Part shown: positions 1-8,550 of the stretch, one piece after another
How positions within the stretch are numbered: position 1 is the stretch's first letter
Layout of the letters: each line of letters opens with the position of its first letter
Assembly: GCA_001970955.1 (NCBI GenBank)
Contig: MPUH01000276.1
Coordinates: 1 to 64,000, forward strand
Source of the DNA: Stentor coeruleus
Lineage: Eukaryota > Ciliophora > Heterotrichea > Heterotrichida > Stentoridae
Length of the DNA: 64,000 bases
Direction: 5' to 3'
Notes under the pieces: model-generated
What the model saw: the letters and a program-made list of their open reading frames with translations, nothing else
Database searches by the model: none
What the model was told of the DNA's origin: nothing
Made by a program: the position numbers and the translations under genes

Positions 1-591
1 CTCTCCATTACATAGTTTCTGGACTGGAATACTGAACTGATTCCATAAAGGATTAGTTGTATCTTTAATCACTTCAGATTTAAAAACTTCAGTCCAGGTG
101 TTGTTATCCAAAGATCGGTAAATAATCAAATATGGGTCGCTTTTCCCAAACCAATCTTTTTCATCTAGATGCTCACCTTTCAATTTAAATGTTAAAACAT
201 CATTAACATTCTTAATTTCTTCAGCTCTTACTATCAGTTTGCCTCTTCTTGTTAAATCAAGAATCTTCGACCCTCTATTTCCAATAATTTCTCCTAATGA
301 TGTAAAAGCTTCACCTAGTTTTTCAGAATCATCTTGATCAGAGTCTTTTACAACAAACTGTAAATTTTGCTTCTTTTCAAATAAGAAATCAACTTGCACA
401 GTAGTGCTCCAGTTCGGATTAAGACTATTAGCTTTAACCTCAGTTCTGCCTATCTCATAGTATTGTCCTGCCTGTGCTGACTGCATATAAATTATGCAAT
501 ATGGGTCACTTTTGCTGAAAACATCTTGATCTAATAAGTCCCTACCACAGAGGAACAGTTCAACTCTTGTCCCGAGACATGGATCTACCAT
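1..591 (-). CDS. Copine, N-terminal part (runs off the left edge)
   Basis: The first 197 codons of a copine are read leftward from the ATG at 589-591, and the 3' part lies outside the window. The visible part covers C2A (residues ~1-125), with the calcium-loop motif DVFSKSDPY, and most of C2B, with DEKDWFGKSDPY. Copines are cytosolic proteins that move to membranes when calcium rises, and normally end in a vWA-like copine domain, which is not visible here. The protein is almost the same as the N-terminus of the copine at 23896-25494. The upstream DNA matches as well, so the two are an inverted recent duplicate pair. The start is fixed by the shared N-terminus MVDPCLGTRVELFLCGRDL. Confidence 0.93.
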   Translation of the reverse strand, partial: MVDPCLGTRVELFLCGRDLLDQDVFSKSDPYCIIYMQSAQAGQYYEIGRTEVKANSLNPNWSTTVQVDFLFEKKQNLQFVVKDSDQDDSEKLGEAFTSLGEIIGNRGSKILDLTRRGKLIVRAEEIKNVNDVLTFKLKGEHLDEKDWFGKSDPYLIIYRSLDNNTWTEVFKSEVIKDTTNPLWNQFSIPVQKLCNGE

Positions 592-809
592 TTATTTTAT
601 AAAAAGCTCATTTTATAGTTTTAATCAGTATTATGAGCTTTTATGCCTTATGAGTGGGAAATGAAAAAAATACTAGAAAGTTGAAGGGAAAGGGCTTTTT
701 AAGGACAAATAATAGATCTTAAGCATAACTACTAGACTTTTATGGATACTAGAGTTAGAAGTATTTTCAATTTGTGAAATGAATCTTAAGTAAGATTTAG
801 CTTTGTTAC

Positions 810-1681
810 TACAGTAGAACTTGCCTATAGTGGACACCTTTAGGACCAAGAAATTTGCCCACTTTACGAGGTTTCCCAGTTTATCCAAATACCTTACAAC
901 ATAGCTACTCTAGTTTAGGCTAAGAAGCTAATATGGACTAAAGAAGCTTACTTCAATTTCACTCGTTTTGATATAAAAATTCTACTGAAGTAAGTCTTTT
1001 TTAATGCAAACTAGGTTTTTACTAAGTGCATAATTATTTATACTCTTTAAACTTTGATATTTATTTTTTCAGTAAAATCTTTGATATATGGATCATATTC
1101 ACCACTTGACAATTCACTGTGGTTATTTTCTTCTTCGTATATAAGCATACTGCTAATTCCTTCATGCTCATTATAAATTTTATCAATTAAACTTTTTATA
1201 TTTATGATAACCTCATTAGACTCTAAATTGTAATCTATTGCTAAATATCATGCAGGCTGTATATTAAATTGTGGATTTACTTTTTTGGTTAATGACAGTT
1301 TCCAGCTCTTTAACAATATATTTATTGGGGTGTAGGCGGAACAAATTTTATCTATTTTTGAAATAAATCTTTTGCATCATTTTCATTTGCTGAAGCAGAC
1401 TCACCATGAAAGCGCTTAAAAACTAAATTATGTCTCTTTTTAAATGAATCAAGCCATCTAATTGAGGCTTTAGAGCTTGGATTATTTACTATTTCGGCAA
1501 ATTTCAAAGCTGTTTTTGAATTAAAGGTCCCATCAAAGGAATATTGAGTGTTTGAGCTTTTTGAAACCAAGCCCATGTTATCTCATTTATGTCATTATTT
1601 TCTGTTTTCCTTATCTTCCTACACCCACTTTATGTGGTTGCTCACTTTATTGAGATACCCATATTAACAATTTATACTGTA
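810..1681 (-). mobile_element. Decayed, internally deleted pogo/Tigger-like (Tc5-type HTH) DNA transposon
   Basis: An insert of about 870 bp bounded by TACAGTA at both ends in inverted orientation (810 onward; 1675-1681 on the other strand), with TA as the likely target duplication. The paralogous copine promoter at 23.7 kb carries the empty site. Inside, on the minus strand, 1352-1576 encodes a CENP-B/Tc5-type helix-turn-helix with RWLDSFKKRHNLVFKRFHGE followed by SASANEND, typical of Tigger/pogo transposases. A second coding relic at 1047-1225 ends in YDPYIKDFTEKINIKV and resembles an acidic transposase tail. The DDE catalytic region between them is missing, so the element cannot make its own transposase. 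Near-identical 36-bp subterminal repeats lie in direct orientation at 858-893 and 1624-1659. The family call rests on the HTH and the TA target. Confidence 0.8.
1352..1576 (-). pseudogene. Transposase HTH_Tnp_Tc5/CENP-B-like domain remnant
   Basis: An open frame of 74 codons inside the transposon relic. Residues ~38-70 match the second DNA-binding helix-turn-helix of CENP-B, Tigger and pogo transposases, including the hallmark HGESASANE. A complete transposase of this family is usually some 400-600 residues, so only the DNA-binding end survives. It lies antisense within the former promoter of the copine duplicate and is unlikely to be host-functional. Confidence 0.75.
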
Positions 1682-1910
1682 TAGCATATTGACCTGAACA
1701 TACAATTTTTTATGGGAATAATAAGGTAATAAATTGAATGAAATTAAACTTAACTAGGTAAGGTTATAAGTAATATAGAATAAATATAGAAAAAACTTAC
1801 GACAAACCTCAGCACAAATCCAATTTTTTTCATATAAAACTCCAACTTTTTATGCATAAAAAATGCATCAGTGAATTAACATCCTAAAAAGCTAATTTAT
1901 TTTATCTAGC

Positions 1911-2597
1911 TTATCCCATTTCATTTTCATATCCAGGTCCTCTCCACTGATGGTCATAGAATGAATTTCTCCTGTTTATATTAACGCATATTGACTGTAA
2001 TCTTGAATCAGGAGGGAAATTCATAAATCTATCTTCTCTAAGTCTATGGAATTCATGAGGTCCAAGAATAAGTTTCCAGAAACCCCAGAAATAAGTTATT
2101 GAGTTATCCCACCCAGCTGAAGCGGTACCATCAACAAAAGATAGACGTTCTTTATTAGCTTCTGATAAGAAATCATATGAGTTAAAATATCTTCTAGGTA
2201 ACACATAGTCATAAGTACCCCAAATTGTCGCTAATCCGACCCAAATGTATGTATACCAACCGACATAACCATCAGAGTTTACTGTATCATCAGCGAACTG
2301 GGCATAACGGGATTGGGTCTCTTTCCACGGGAAGCCATGCGAAGAGTCTGTTTTAGGCAGGATTGCGACAAAGTTAGCCCAGTCATTCTTGTTAATAAAT
2401 ATCCAGTGTAACACAGTTTGCTTTGAGTACCACCATTCAGCATATAGTGTTCTCTTGTAAACCCTTATAGCATCATATCTTTCTTCACCAATAAGCCCAC
2501 AAACTGTCCTTCCTATAAAAGTTGTCCCATTTCTAAAGTGCTTTGGACTAAAGCTTAGAAACCTTAACGTCATGTTTTGGTTATTTATATCCACCAT
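1911..2597 (-). CDS. Unrecognised Trp/Tyr-rich protein
   Basis: A complete 228-residue open frame, ATG at 2595-2597 and TAA stop. I do not recognise the family. The protein is soluble-looking, with many Trp and Tyr (YAEWWYSKQTVLHWIF, GYVGWYTYIWVGLATIWG, ITYFWGFWKLI) and a charged C-terminus (NRRNSFYDHQWRGPGYENE). The aromatic stretches could be one or two membrane-associated segments, but none is a clean hydrophobic helix. Composition resembles lineage-specific accessory subunits of ciliate mitochondrial complexes; that is only an impression. Codon use matches the neighbouring genes, so the frame is probably real. Confidence 0.75.
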   Translation of the reverse strand: MVDINNQNMTLRFLSFSPKHFRNGTTFIGRTVCGLIGEERYDAIRVYKRTLYAEWWYSKQTVLHWIFINKNDWANFVAILPKTDSSHGFPWKETQSRYAQFADDTVNSDGYVGWYTYIWVGLATIWGTYDYVLPRRYFNSYDFLSEANKERLSFVDGTASAGWDNSITYFWGFWKLILGPHEFHRLREDRFMNFPPDSRLQSICVNINRRNSFYDHQWRGPGYENEMG

Positions 2598-4013
2598 TTT
2601 TTTTCTTAGTACAAAATAGGTTTATATATTTTTAGTTATTATAAATCGAAAGTCAATATAATATTTCTGAATGGAATTTTTGTAATAAGAAATGATGTCT
2701 AATACAATTCTTTTATAACAAAAGATTTAAGTCTGTTAAAAACACTTTCATAAAAGATTTTTCTCATAATATTTTTTTTGCAAAATGGACAGAAAATTAG
2801 TGTCTCGACAGAAAATAGTATGAAAAATCGATTATGTGGGATTTTTTTTGAAAAAAGCTGAAGTGAAGTTTAGGTTCTATTCATCTACAAGCCTACCAAT
2901 TTTCGCAGTTTTTGGATAGGCTAGAGGAGGAACAATGAAGTGTGTATGCTAGGGTAAAAGGATTTATAATATGGGTACAAATGCAGTTAGTGAAAAGAGT
3001 CTGGGGTAGTTCAGTCTAAAGCTATTTTTGTTAGCTTACATGTTTTTATTATTAAAAATTCACGGCATAATTAACATAAATGGGCTTCTTATGATGTAAG
3101 GATTTACTATAAAGATACAAATCCAAGCTATAAAAAATACAATTTTGAGGCTGATATTACTTAAAAAGCCTAGATTTTAACTTAGAATTCTTTAATAAAA
3201 ATATTTCACTATGTTTGCCTGTATTTAAGTATTGAATTTATAAGTACTTTTTTAGTTCAAAAAAAATGAAAATGGATTGAGTATATGGAAACACAGCAAG
3301 AGAGATGAGAAAATAAAAGTGTATGTCGATTATAATTATAGTTTCAAGATACAAAAATATTTCATTAAGCTTATCATATGATTTTTATCCAAATTATATT
3401 AAAACTTTATTAAAATATATTTTATAAAGATAATTGAAGTCTAAGCTGTGGATTTTATGTTTTTTTTTACTTTTAAGGTGTGATGATTATTGTATTTTTG
3501 TGGATTTAAAGGTATAGAAAAAATTAGAAAATTTTTTTGATGAATTGGATTTTCTTTGGGTATAATATTTCTTTTTTTTTTCTTATAGGTATTGAACTAG
3601 AATTTATTATGAATGCATGAGAATTTACAAAGGAGATATAAGAAGAAAATAGTTCTTAACGTAAAAAAAACATGCTATATAAAAATTTTAGAGCATATAA
3701 CTTATGATAGGTATACAAGTTTATATATAATAAAATGAATTTATGTTTCTAAACCCATATATAAGACTCAATCTAAAATCCCTATATTCCAAATCATTTT
3801 ACCATTGCTAAAACATTAAACATCAACACATCCATTTTTCAAAAGTCAATATAACCCAACTAGGGTTTATATCATCTCTTATAATATTTCATTATTTAAC
3901 AATTTCTATCTCATAGGAATTATTATGGGAAAAATGAACTTTTACGGTATGAAGCTTTTCTCTAACTAATTCTAAAATACAGGCTCTTAAAGAAGAGGAC
4001 TGACATCATATAA
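2598..4013. other. 1.4-kb gene-poor spacer
   Basis: No convincing gene on either strand. The left part (2600-3000) is G-rich on the plus strand, as expected upstream of the minus-strand gene that starts at 2597. The part around 3770-3890 is C-rich, resembling the region upstream of a plus-strand gene, but no intact frame follows. Short coding-like words after the ATG at 3926 (QALKEED before a TGA near 4000) are too fragmentary to call. Confidence 0.6.
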
Positions 4014-4420
4014 TCAGATATTTTTAGCATGGCGTGATTCAGATATATAGTATATGAAGTCCATACAAATACAAATTATACAACCTATAGTCTGTTTTAT
4101 AACCATATATGCATTAAATACAATATAAAGTATAAATCCTTCACAGACTACATCTTTGTAATCTGGGTATAAATCACTTAAATCATAGTAAAAAGCTAAA
4201 TACGCATTGCTATAAAAAGGAATATAGCAACAAAGCCACAAGAAACTGAATTATACTATAAAGAAAATAAGCATACAAGTCTTTACCAGTAATTTTTTTC
4301 AATAAACTTCATCATTAAAACAAAAAGCGCCCATAAAGTTAAACAGCACCCAAGAAGCAAACCTCTTTATAATAATTTAAAGCCAATAAAGCCACCAAGT
4401 TAAAAAATCCCTTCTTCTAA
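4014..4420 (-). pseudogene. Broken multi-spanning membrane protein relic
   Basis: The last 75 codons (4014-4241) form an open frame rich in aromatic and hydrophobic residues. Reading further upstream on the minus strand gives hydrophobic helices such as GLLLGCCLTLWALFVLMM and DLYAYFLYSIIQFLVALLLY, but each lies in a different frame, with about three frame changes in 400 bases. No 15- or 16-nt GT-AG intron explains the changes. The pattern is that of a decayed gene for a small protein with three or four membrane helices. Family unknown. Sequencing error is a less likely alternative. Confidence 0.35.
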
Positions 4421-4588
4421 AACTCTAATTATATATATTAATCCTTATACAAAAAGTTCATATTTATATTCTTATTAAAAAAATTTTTCCTATAGTTTTA
4501 TCTACAACTTTTCTCCATAAAATATATCTTTAACAGTAAAAAATTCAGTAACTAAATTTCGTTATTTATTATACATAAAATCTATACC

Positions 4589-5023
4589 TTAAGAGCATAA
4601 ATCTTGAAAATCAACCTGCAAACTTATCGAACTGCATTTCGGTACTTCTCCATTAAACGAGTTCCCTACAAAAATGCTTTTATTCTTATATTCAACAATT
4701 TGTGACACTCTTCTTACTTTGCATTCTTGTGTTACTAATAGACGCTGCTTATTCCCTGGTGTAGAAACTCTTTTATGAGTTGTGCCTAAGATAGAAAGCA
4801 TGGGTTGTGGCTTGGGTTTGGTTTGGTTTTTATAAAGTGTTATAAATTTGTGTCCTCTTATGTACCATTTGCTGCTTAAGGATATTCTAGCATCAGGGGT
4901 TGAAGTTATGGTTCGGGCTTTGTGGAAGTCTACAGAAAAGGTCCTCCCTGCCTGTGCTTTGATTGGGCTTGATGTCCCACTGACATATAGGCCAGAGATA
5001 TCAGTTTTAAGTTGTCTATGCAT
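4589..5023 (-). CDS. Small basic protein, unrecognised
   Basis: A 144-residue complete frame, start ATG at 5021-5023. No domain recognised. The protein is basic and Ser/Thr-rich, with no hydrophobic segment. The first half contains SSPIKAQAGRTFSVDFHKAR and the middle is Lys/Pro-rich (NQTKPKPQP). Its upstream spacer (5024-5330) is strongly G-rich on the plus strand, the composition seen upstream of other minus-strand genes here. It is divergent from the gene at 5490. Confidence 0.65.
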   Translation of the reverse strand: MHRQLKTDISGLYVSGTSSPIKAQAGRTFSVDFHKARTITSTPDARISLSSKWYIRGHKFITLYKNQTKPKPQPMLSILGTTHKRVSTPGNKQRLLVTQECKVRRVSQIVEYKNKSIFVGNSFNGEVPKCSSISLQVDFQDLCS

Positions 5024-5489
5024 TTATATAGCATTTCGAATTATATTTCTGGATATTTTTGTATTTTGGGTTATAAAATTGATTATGAATCACATGATTT
5101 TTTAGATTCAAGATTTAAAAAGAGGTGAAACTTTTAGGTTGGAGGAAGATTTTTAGAAGATTTTATTAGAAAAGTTTGGCTCGTATTAGGGAAGATGATT
5201 TTTGTGGTAAAATTTAAGGGAAGTTGCTGATTTTGGATTGAAAAGAGGGATTTTAATAAGAAAATACAGGGGTTTTAGCTTTTGTGGGAAACTGAGGATT
5301 ATTTTTTGTTTTTTGTAGGATGTTCTACAGTTTCATTTGTAAAAAATTTAAATTTCTAATTGGCAATGTTTTGATGGCCCTAGGAGCTAAAGTAAAAACT
5401 ATTCGTGATTGTTATGTGAAATATGTCTATCTTGTTATGTTTAGCTTTTAACTAAAGATTAGTAGTCGTTTAGTTTATAATTATAAAAA

Positions 5490-6023
5490 ATGCAATCAAA
5501 AGCAAAAAACACCCCGTTTACCATTAAGCATGTTGAACCTATCAAAATCCGCAAAGTCCGTGTGTCATCTCGGAAGTTTAAAAAGCCTATAAAATCAGAT
5601 GAACATACCTCTTCAACTGAATATGGAAATTCTACAGCAGTGACTCAGAAATCTCTTAATCGATGCTCTACTTACAATCCTGAAGCCACTAAGGAAACTA
5701 TAAATTTTTCACATACTTTATCAAGAAATGATCCGTTTGCGGATATACAAGAGATACATGAAAATCTTGAAGACGATGAAGACTCGGTCATATTAACATT
5801 AAATGAATTGTTGAGCCAGAAAATCACGGTTAAAGAAGAGATAAACGGTAAGGATAATGGAAAAAAGCCCCCTTTGAGTGGATTAAAAGTTAAGCTTAGG
5901 GAAAAAATAATTCCAATAAAAAGCGAGAGGANATTAAAAGTTAAGCTTAGGGAAAAAATAATTCCAATAAAAAGCGAGAGGATGCTTAATAGAGTTGCAA
6001 GCCATAGGATATTTTTTAAATAG
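5490..6023 (+). CDS. Charged disordered protein, unrecognised; contains an assembly artefact
   Basis: As printed the frame is 177 codons, but 50 bases (5882-5931) are repeated exactly at 5933-5982 around a single N at 5932. The true protein is therefore probably about 160 residues. It is highly charged: a basic N-terminus (KIRKVRVSSRKFKKPIK), an acidic middle (IHENLEDDEDSVILTLNE) and a basic C-terminus (KVKLREKIIPIKSER, then LNRVASHRIFFK). No domain or membrane segment is visible and no function is suggested. It is divergent from the gene ending at 4589, with a strand-skewed spacer between them. Confidence 0.7.
   Translation: MQSKAKNTPFTIKHVEPIKIRKVRVSSRKFKKPIKSDEHTSSTEYGNSTAVTQKSLNRCSTYNPEATKETINFSHTLSRNDPFADIQEIHENLEDDEDSVILTLNELLSQKITVKEEINGKDNGKKPPLSGLKVKLREKIIPIKSERXLKVKLREKIIPIKSERMLNRVASHRIFFK
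5882..5982. repeat. Exact 50-bp duplication flanking one N (assembly artefact)
   Basis: Two identical 50-base copies (5882-5931 and 5933-5982) are joined by one N. Exact identity with an N precisely at the junction is the usual result of a scaffolder joining two overlapping contigs without merging the overlap, rather than a biological repeat. Confidence 0.85.
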
Positions 6024-6593
6024 TAATTTGTGAGTTAAGTGTTATATAATTTATAATGTAAAAATTGGATTTGAAATATAAATATGAGAAATGTATGATG
6101 GTTGAATAGTTTGACTTGATAACTAAGTATTTTATATAAGATTACTTAAGGATTTGGTTTGTGTAACAATTTTGTGTGATTTTAATTCGTTTGTAAGACC
6201 AACAGACTTTGTTTACCCTTAATTTATAACATAGTCTAAAATTTAATATCAAAAATCTAACCAAAACAACCATTTCCTTAATCATCTTCCAAAGTTAACA
6301 TCAGCTCTCTCCAAAACTTCTAACTTTATATTTTTATCAATAAAAAGTTCCCTGCAGTTTAAGCATAACAAATATTCCCATCCTGCATAGTCAATTAAAA
6401 AACTTATAATATCATAAAAAACTCTTAAATATTCCCACAAATCCTCTCCAAACAACCTCATAAGTTTGTTTTCTTATGTTTTTAGACAAAAATCTTCCAC
6501 AAATCTTTACTATAATAAAATGTTCTAATATTAGTTCTAAATAAAATCTATGGACATAATGAATAATAATTACTATTATATAATAATAATAGT
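6024..6593. promoter_or_regulatory. Spacer with C-rich sense strand upstream of 6594
   Basis: No gene seen. From about 6240 the plus strand becomes C-rich and G-poor, which in this window marks the region upstream of a plus-strand gene. A run of ATA/TAA trinucleotides directly precedes the ATG at 6594. No specific promoter motif can be named. Confidence 0.4.
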
Positions 6594-6908
6594 ATGCTTA
6601 GAGAAATCAATAACCAAGCACAGAATGATTACATTGAAAATTGGCTCTTGGAGATAAAATCAGAACTCACTGCTAAAACTCAGAATCAAAGCAAAATCTA
6701 TAATTTTGACTTCCAAGAAAATATTCCCCTTCATGGATCAGGACAAAACTTCCAATGGCAGAAAACCCAAATATCTTCATTAGGTGTTGGAAACCTCAGG
6801 GCCCAGCAAGATTTTCGTAAGGTAGAAGTAGTGCCTTTTTCTCTGCCAAAATTAAAAATCCCTCAAAATTCTGCTTCTAATAACAGCCTCAGAAGTTTAT
6901 ATAATTAA
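6594..6908 (+). CDS. Small protein, unrecognised
   Basis: A 104-residue frame from ATG 6594 to a TAA at 6906-6908. It is hydrophilic and Asn/Gln-rich, with no membrane segment and no domain that I recognise. The C-terminal half has a Lys/Pro pattern (FSLPKLKIPQNSASNNSL). Support comes from the complete frame, balanced codon use and the C-rich upstream spacer. No neighbour suggests a role. Confidence 0.6.
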   Translation: MLREINNQAQNDYIENWLLEIKSELTAKTQNQSKIYNFDFQENIPLHGSGQNFQWQKTQISSLGVGNLRAQQDFRKVEVVPFSLPKLKIPQNSASNNSLRSLYN

Positions 6909-7170
6909 ATAATTGATTGCTAAAACTCTTATATAATATCCTTTTACCCTATGTTTTCCTAAACCCACCATTTTCGATAGACTAATATGCTCTGATTTTA
7001 TATTCATTACTAATATACTTATACCAGCAGCATAAAAAACACAAAATATTAAAAAAAAACAATAAAGTTCATTCATGAATATAAAAAGCCAATATTATTA
7101 GTTGATAAATTAAACTATCTACTATACTTAAAATAGATATTTGGGGTACTTTTTTTAAGTTTTAGAGAGA

Positions 7171-8235
7171 CTATGATGAAGAATATTAATTCTCCACTTC
7201 CTCAAGTGATCATAAGAAATGATATTTATAATACGCTCACTACTGATAGAGTATATTTTTTTTGATAGAAATCTTCAGTACTTTCTATAATTCTAGATTA
7301 TATTAAGATGAATAAAGTGATCTTACTATCAACATTGTTTATAGAAAAGTTGAATAAAGATCTTAAGTTTTGGAAACTGAATTTAACTAATAGAAATATT
7401 TCATATAATACTTCTACTAATATTTTGAATACACTAAATATAGACTAGACAATTTTTCGGTTAATTCTTTGGATCAACTAAATATAGGAATTTTTTTAAT
7501 ATTGAAACTAAACTGATTACTAATTAAACTTTTGAACACTAATTAGTTATACCACAAGTGGTCAAACCAACTTTTTTTATTGATCTAATAATTAAATCAA
7601 CTTTTTTATCAGTAGTCAAAATCAAACTTACGCTTATTGTAAAGGATTTGACACTTTGAAAACTTGTGTAGAATCAATGAAGAATAGTAATGAAAACTTT
7701 AGAAATTCTGCTAGTTCCCAAGGAGAAGTAATAAAGAGTTTAAGATAGTTAATCTTGAATCATATGAACTATTTTCAAACCTTATCCCATAACGAATTCA
7801 AATAACAGAAAGAAAGTATGCAGAGGCATATAAAGATTCTTATAACAAAATATTTTTGATGAAAACTGAATCTATAACTATTTTGTATAAAATAAAAAAA
7901 AATGAAGTAGGAATCTAAGGATAAGGCTAAAGTTATAACCGCTTCTAAAGCTGAAAAAAAGAAAAGTGATTTACTATGAGTCGAGTAATTATGACGATGA
8001 TGACGATAATGATGGCAATGATGATGATAACAAGATGATGATTTTTCTTTTGAATCAAGTGTTAGTTGTAAACAGAAAAAAGTAAATCATCCGCTAAACC
8101 TAAAACTCCTTTAAAAATATAAAATAGACAAGATGAGGAAAGCCTATAATCCCTAGTATGGAAGAACTTTAAATAGCTAATAAAGACAGGAAATAAGTAA
8201 AGTTTACAACCATGCGAATTTTTAATATAAATTTC
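7171..8235 (+). pseudogene. Decayed gene of unknown family
   Basis: Several consecutive plus-strand stretches read as protein but are broken many times and change frame. Legible pieces, in order, are MMKNINSPLPQVIIRNDIYN (from 7173), ESMKNSNENFRNSASSQGEV (near 7680), YAEAYKDSYNKIFLMKTES (near 7820), an Asp-rich stretch (near 7985-8035) and SKSSAKPKTPLK (near 8080). Their order and a common hydrophilic, acidic character suggest one former protein. No family is recognisable. Most in-frame stops are TAA or TAG at places where Gln would fit. No intact gene lies between 6909 and 8550. Confidence 0.4.
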
Positions 8236-8550
8236 CTTGTATATTATATCGCCAACCTCTAAAATAATCTCCCATAATTTTTACTACATTCTCTATATTT
8301 ATAACTACAAACCTCCAAAATTTTTTCTTTATAATAATTCCCTATATCTATACATAAAATCATAGTCTAAAACACAATCAAATACAAAAAATAATTTTCT
8401 CTATATCATTCTCATAAAAACCCAAAAAAATTATCACCTCAATAAAAACACATAAAAAAGCCTATACATTATTATATCACATAAAAAATAATATTTCTCT
8501 AACAATCTTAAGTTTATAAATACAGTAATACATAAATAACTATCCTATTT
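8236..8550. other. C-rich spacer 3' of the LRR gene
   Basis: No gene. The plus strand is C-rich and almost free of G, the composition that elsewhere lies upstream of plus-strand genes, yet the next gene is on the minus strand and ends here. It may be the orphaned promoter of a lost plus-strand gene, or a long G-rich 3' flank of the LRR gene. Confidence 0.35.

Larger units (their letters stand above)
592..1778 (-). repeat. Upstream region duplicated with the copine at 23896, split by a transposon
   Basis: Read on the minus strand, 592-809 and 1682-1778 align with the plus-strand DNA at 23581-23895 directly upstream of the copine at 23896. Shared words include GTATCCATAAAAGTCTAG, ACTTTCTAGTATTTTT, ATTGTATGTTCAGGTCAATAT and ACTTATAACCTTACCTAG. 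The matching blocks are contiguous in the 23.6-kb copy but separated here by the element at about 810-1681. The duplication therefore covered the gene plus at least 300 bases of promoter, and the insertion is later. Confidence 0.85.

Noticed and set aside
3926-4000. Tiny plus-strand gene after a C-rich spacer (ATG at 3926, ending QALKEED)
   Set aside because: The frame breaks after about 14 codons and no 15- or 16-nt intron joins the parts.
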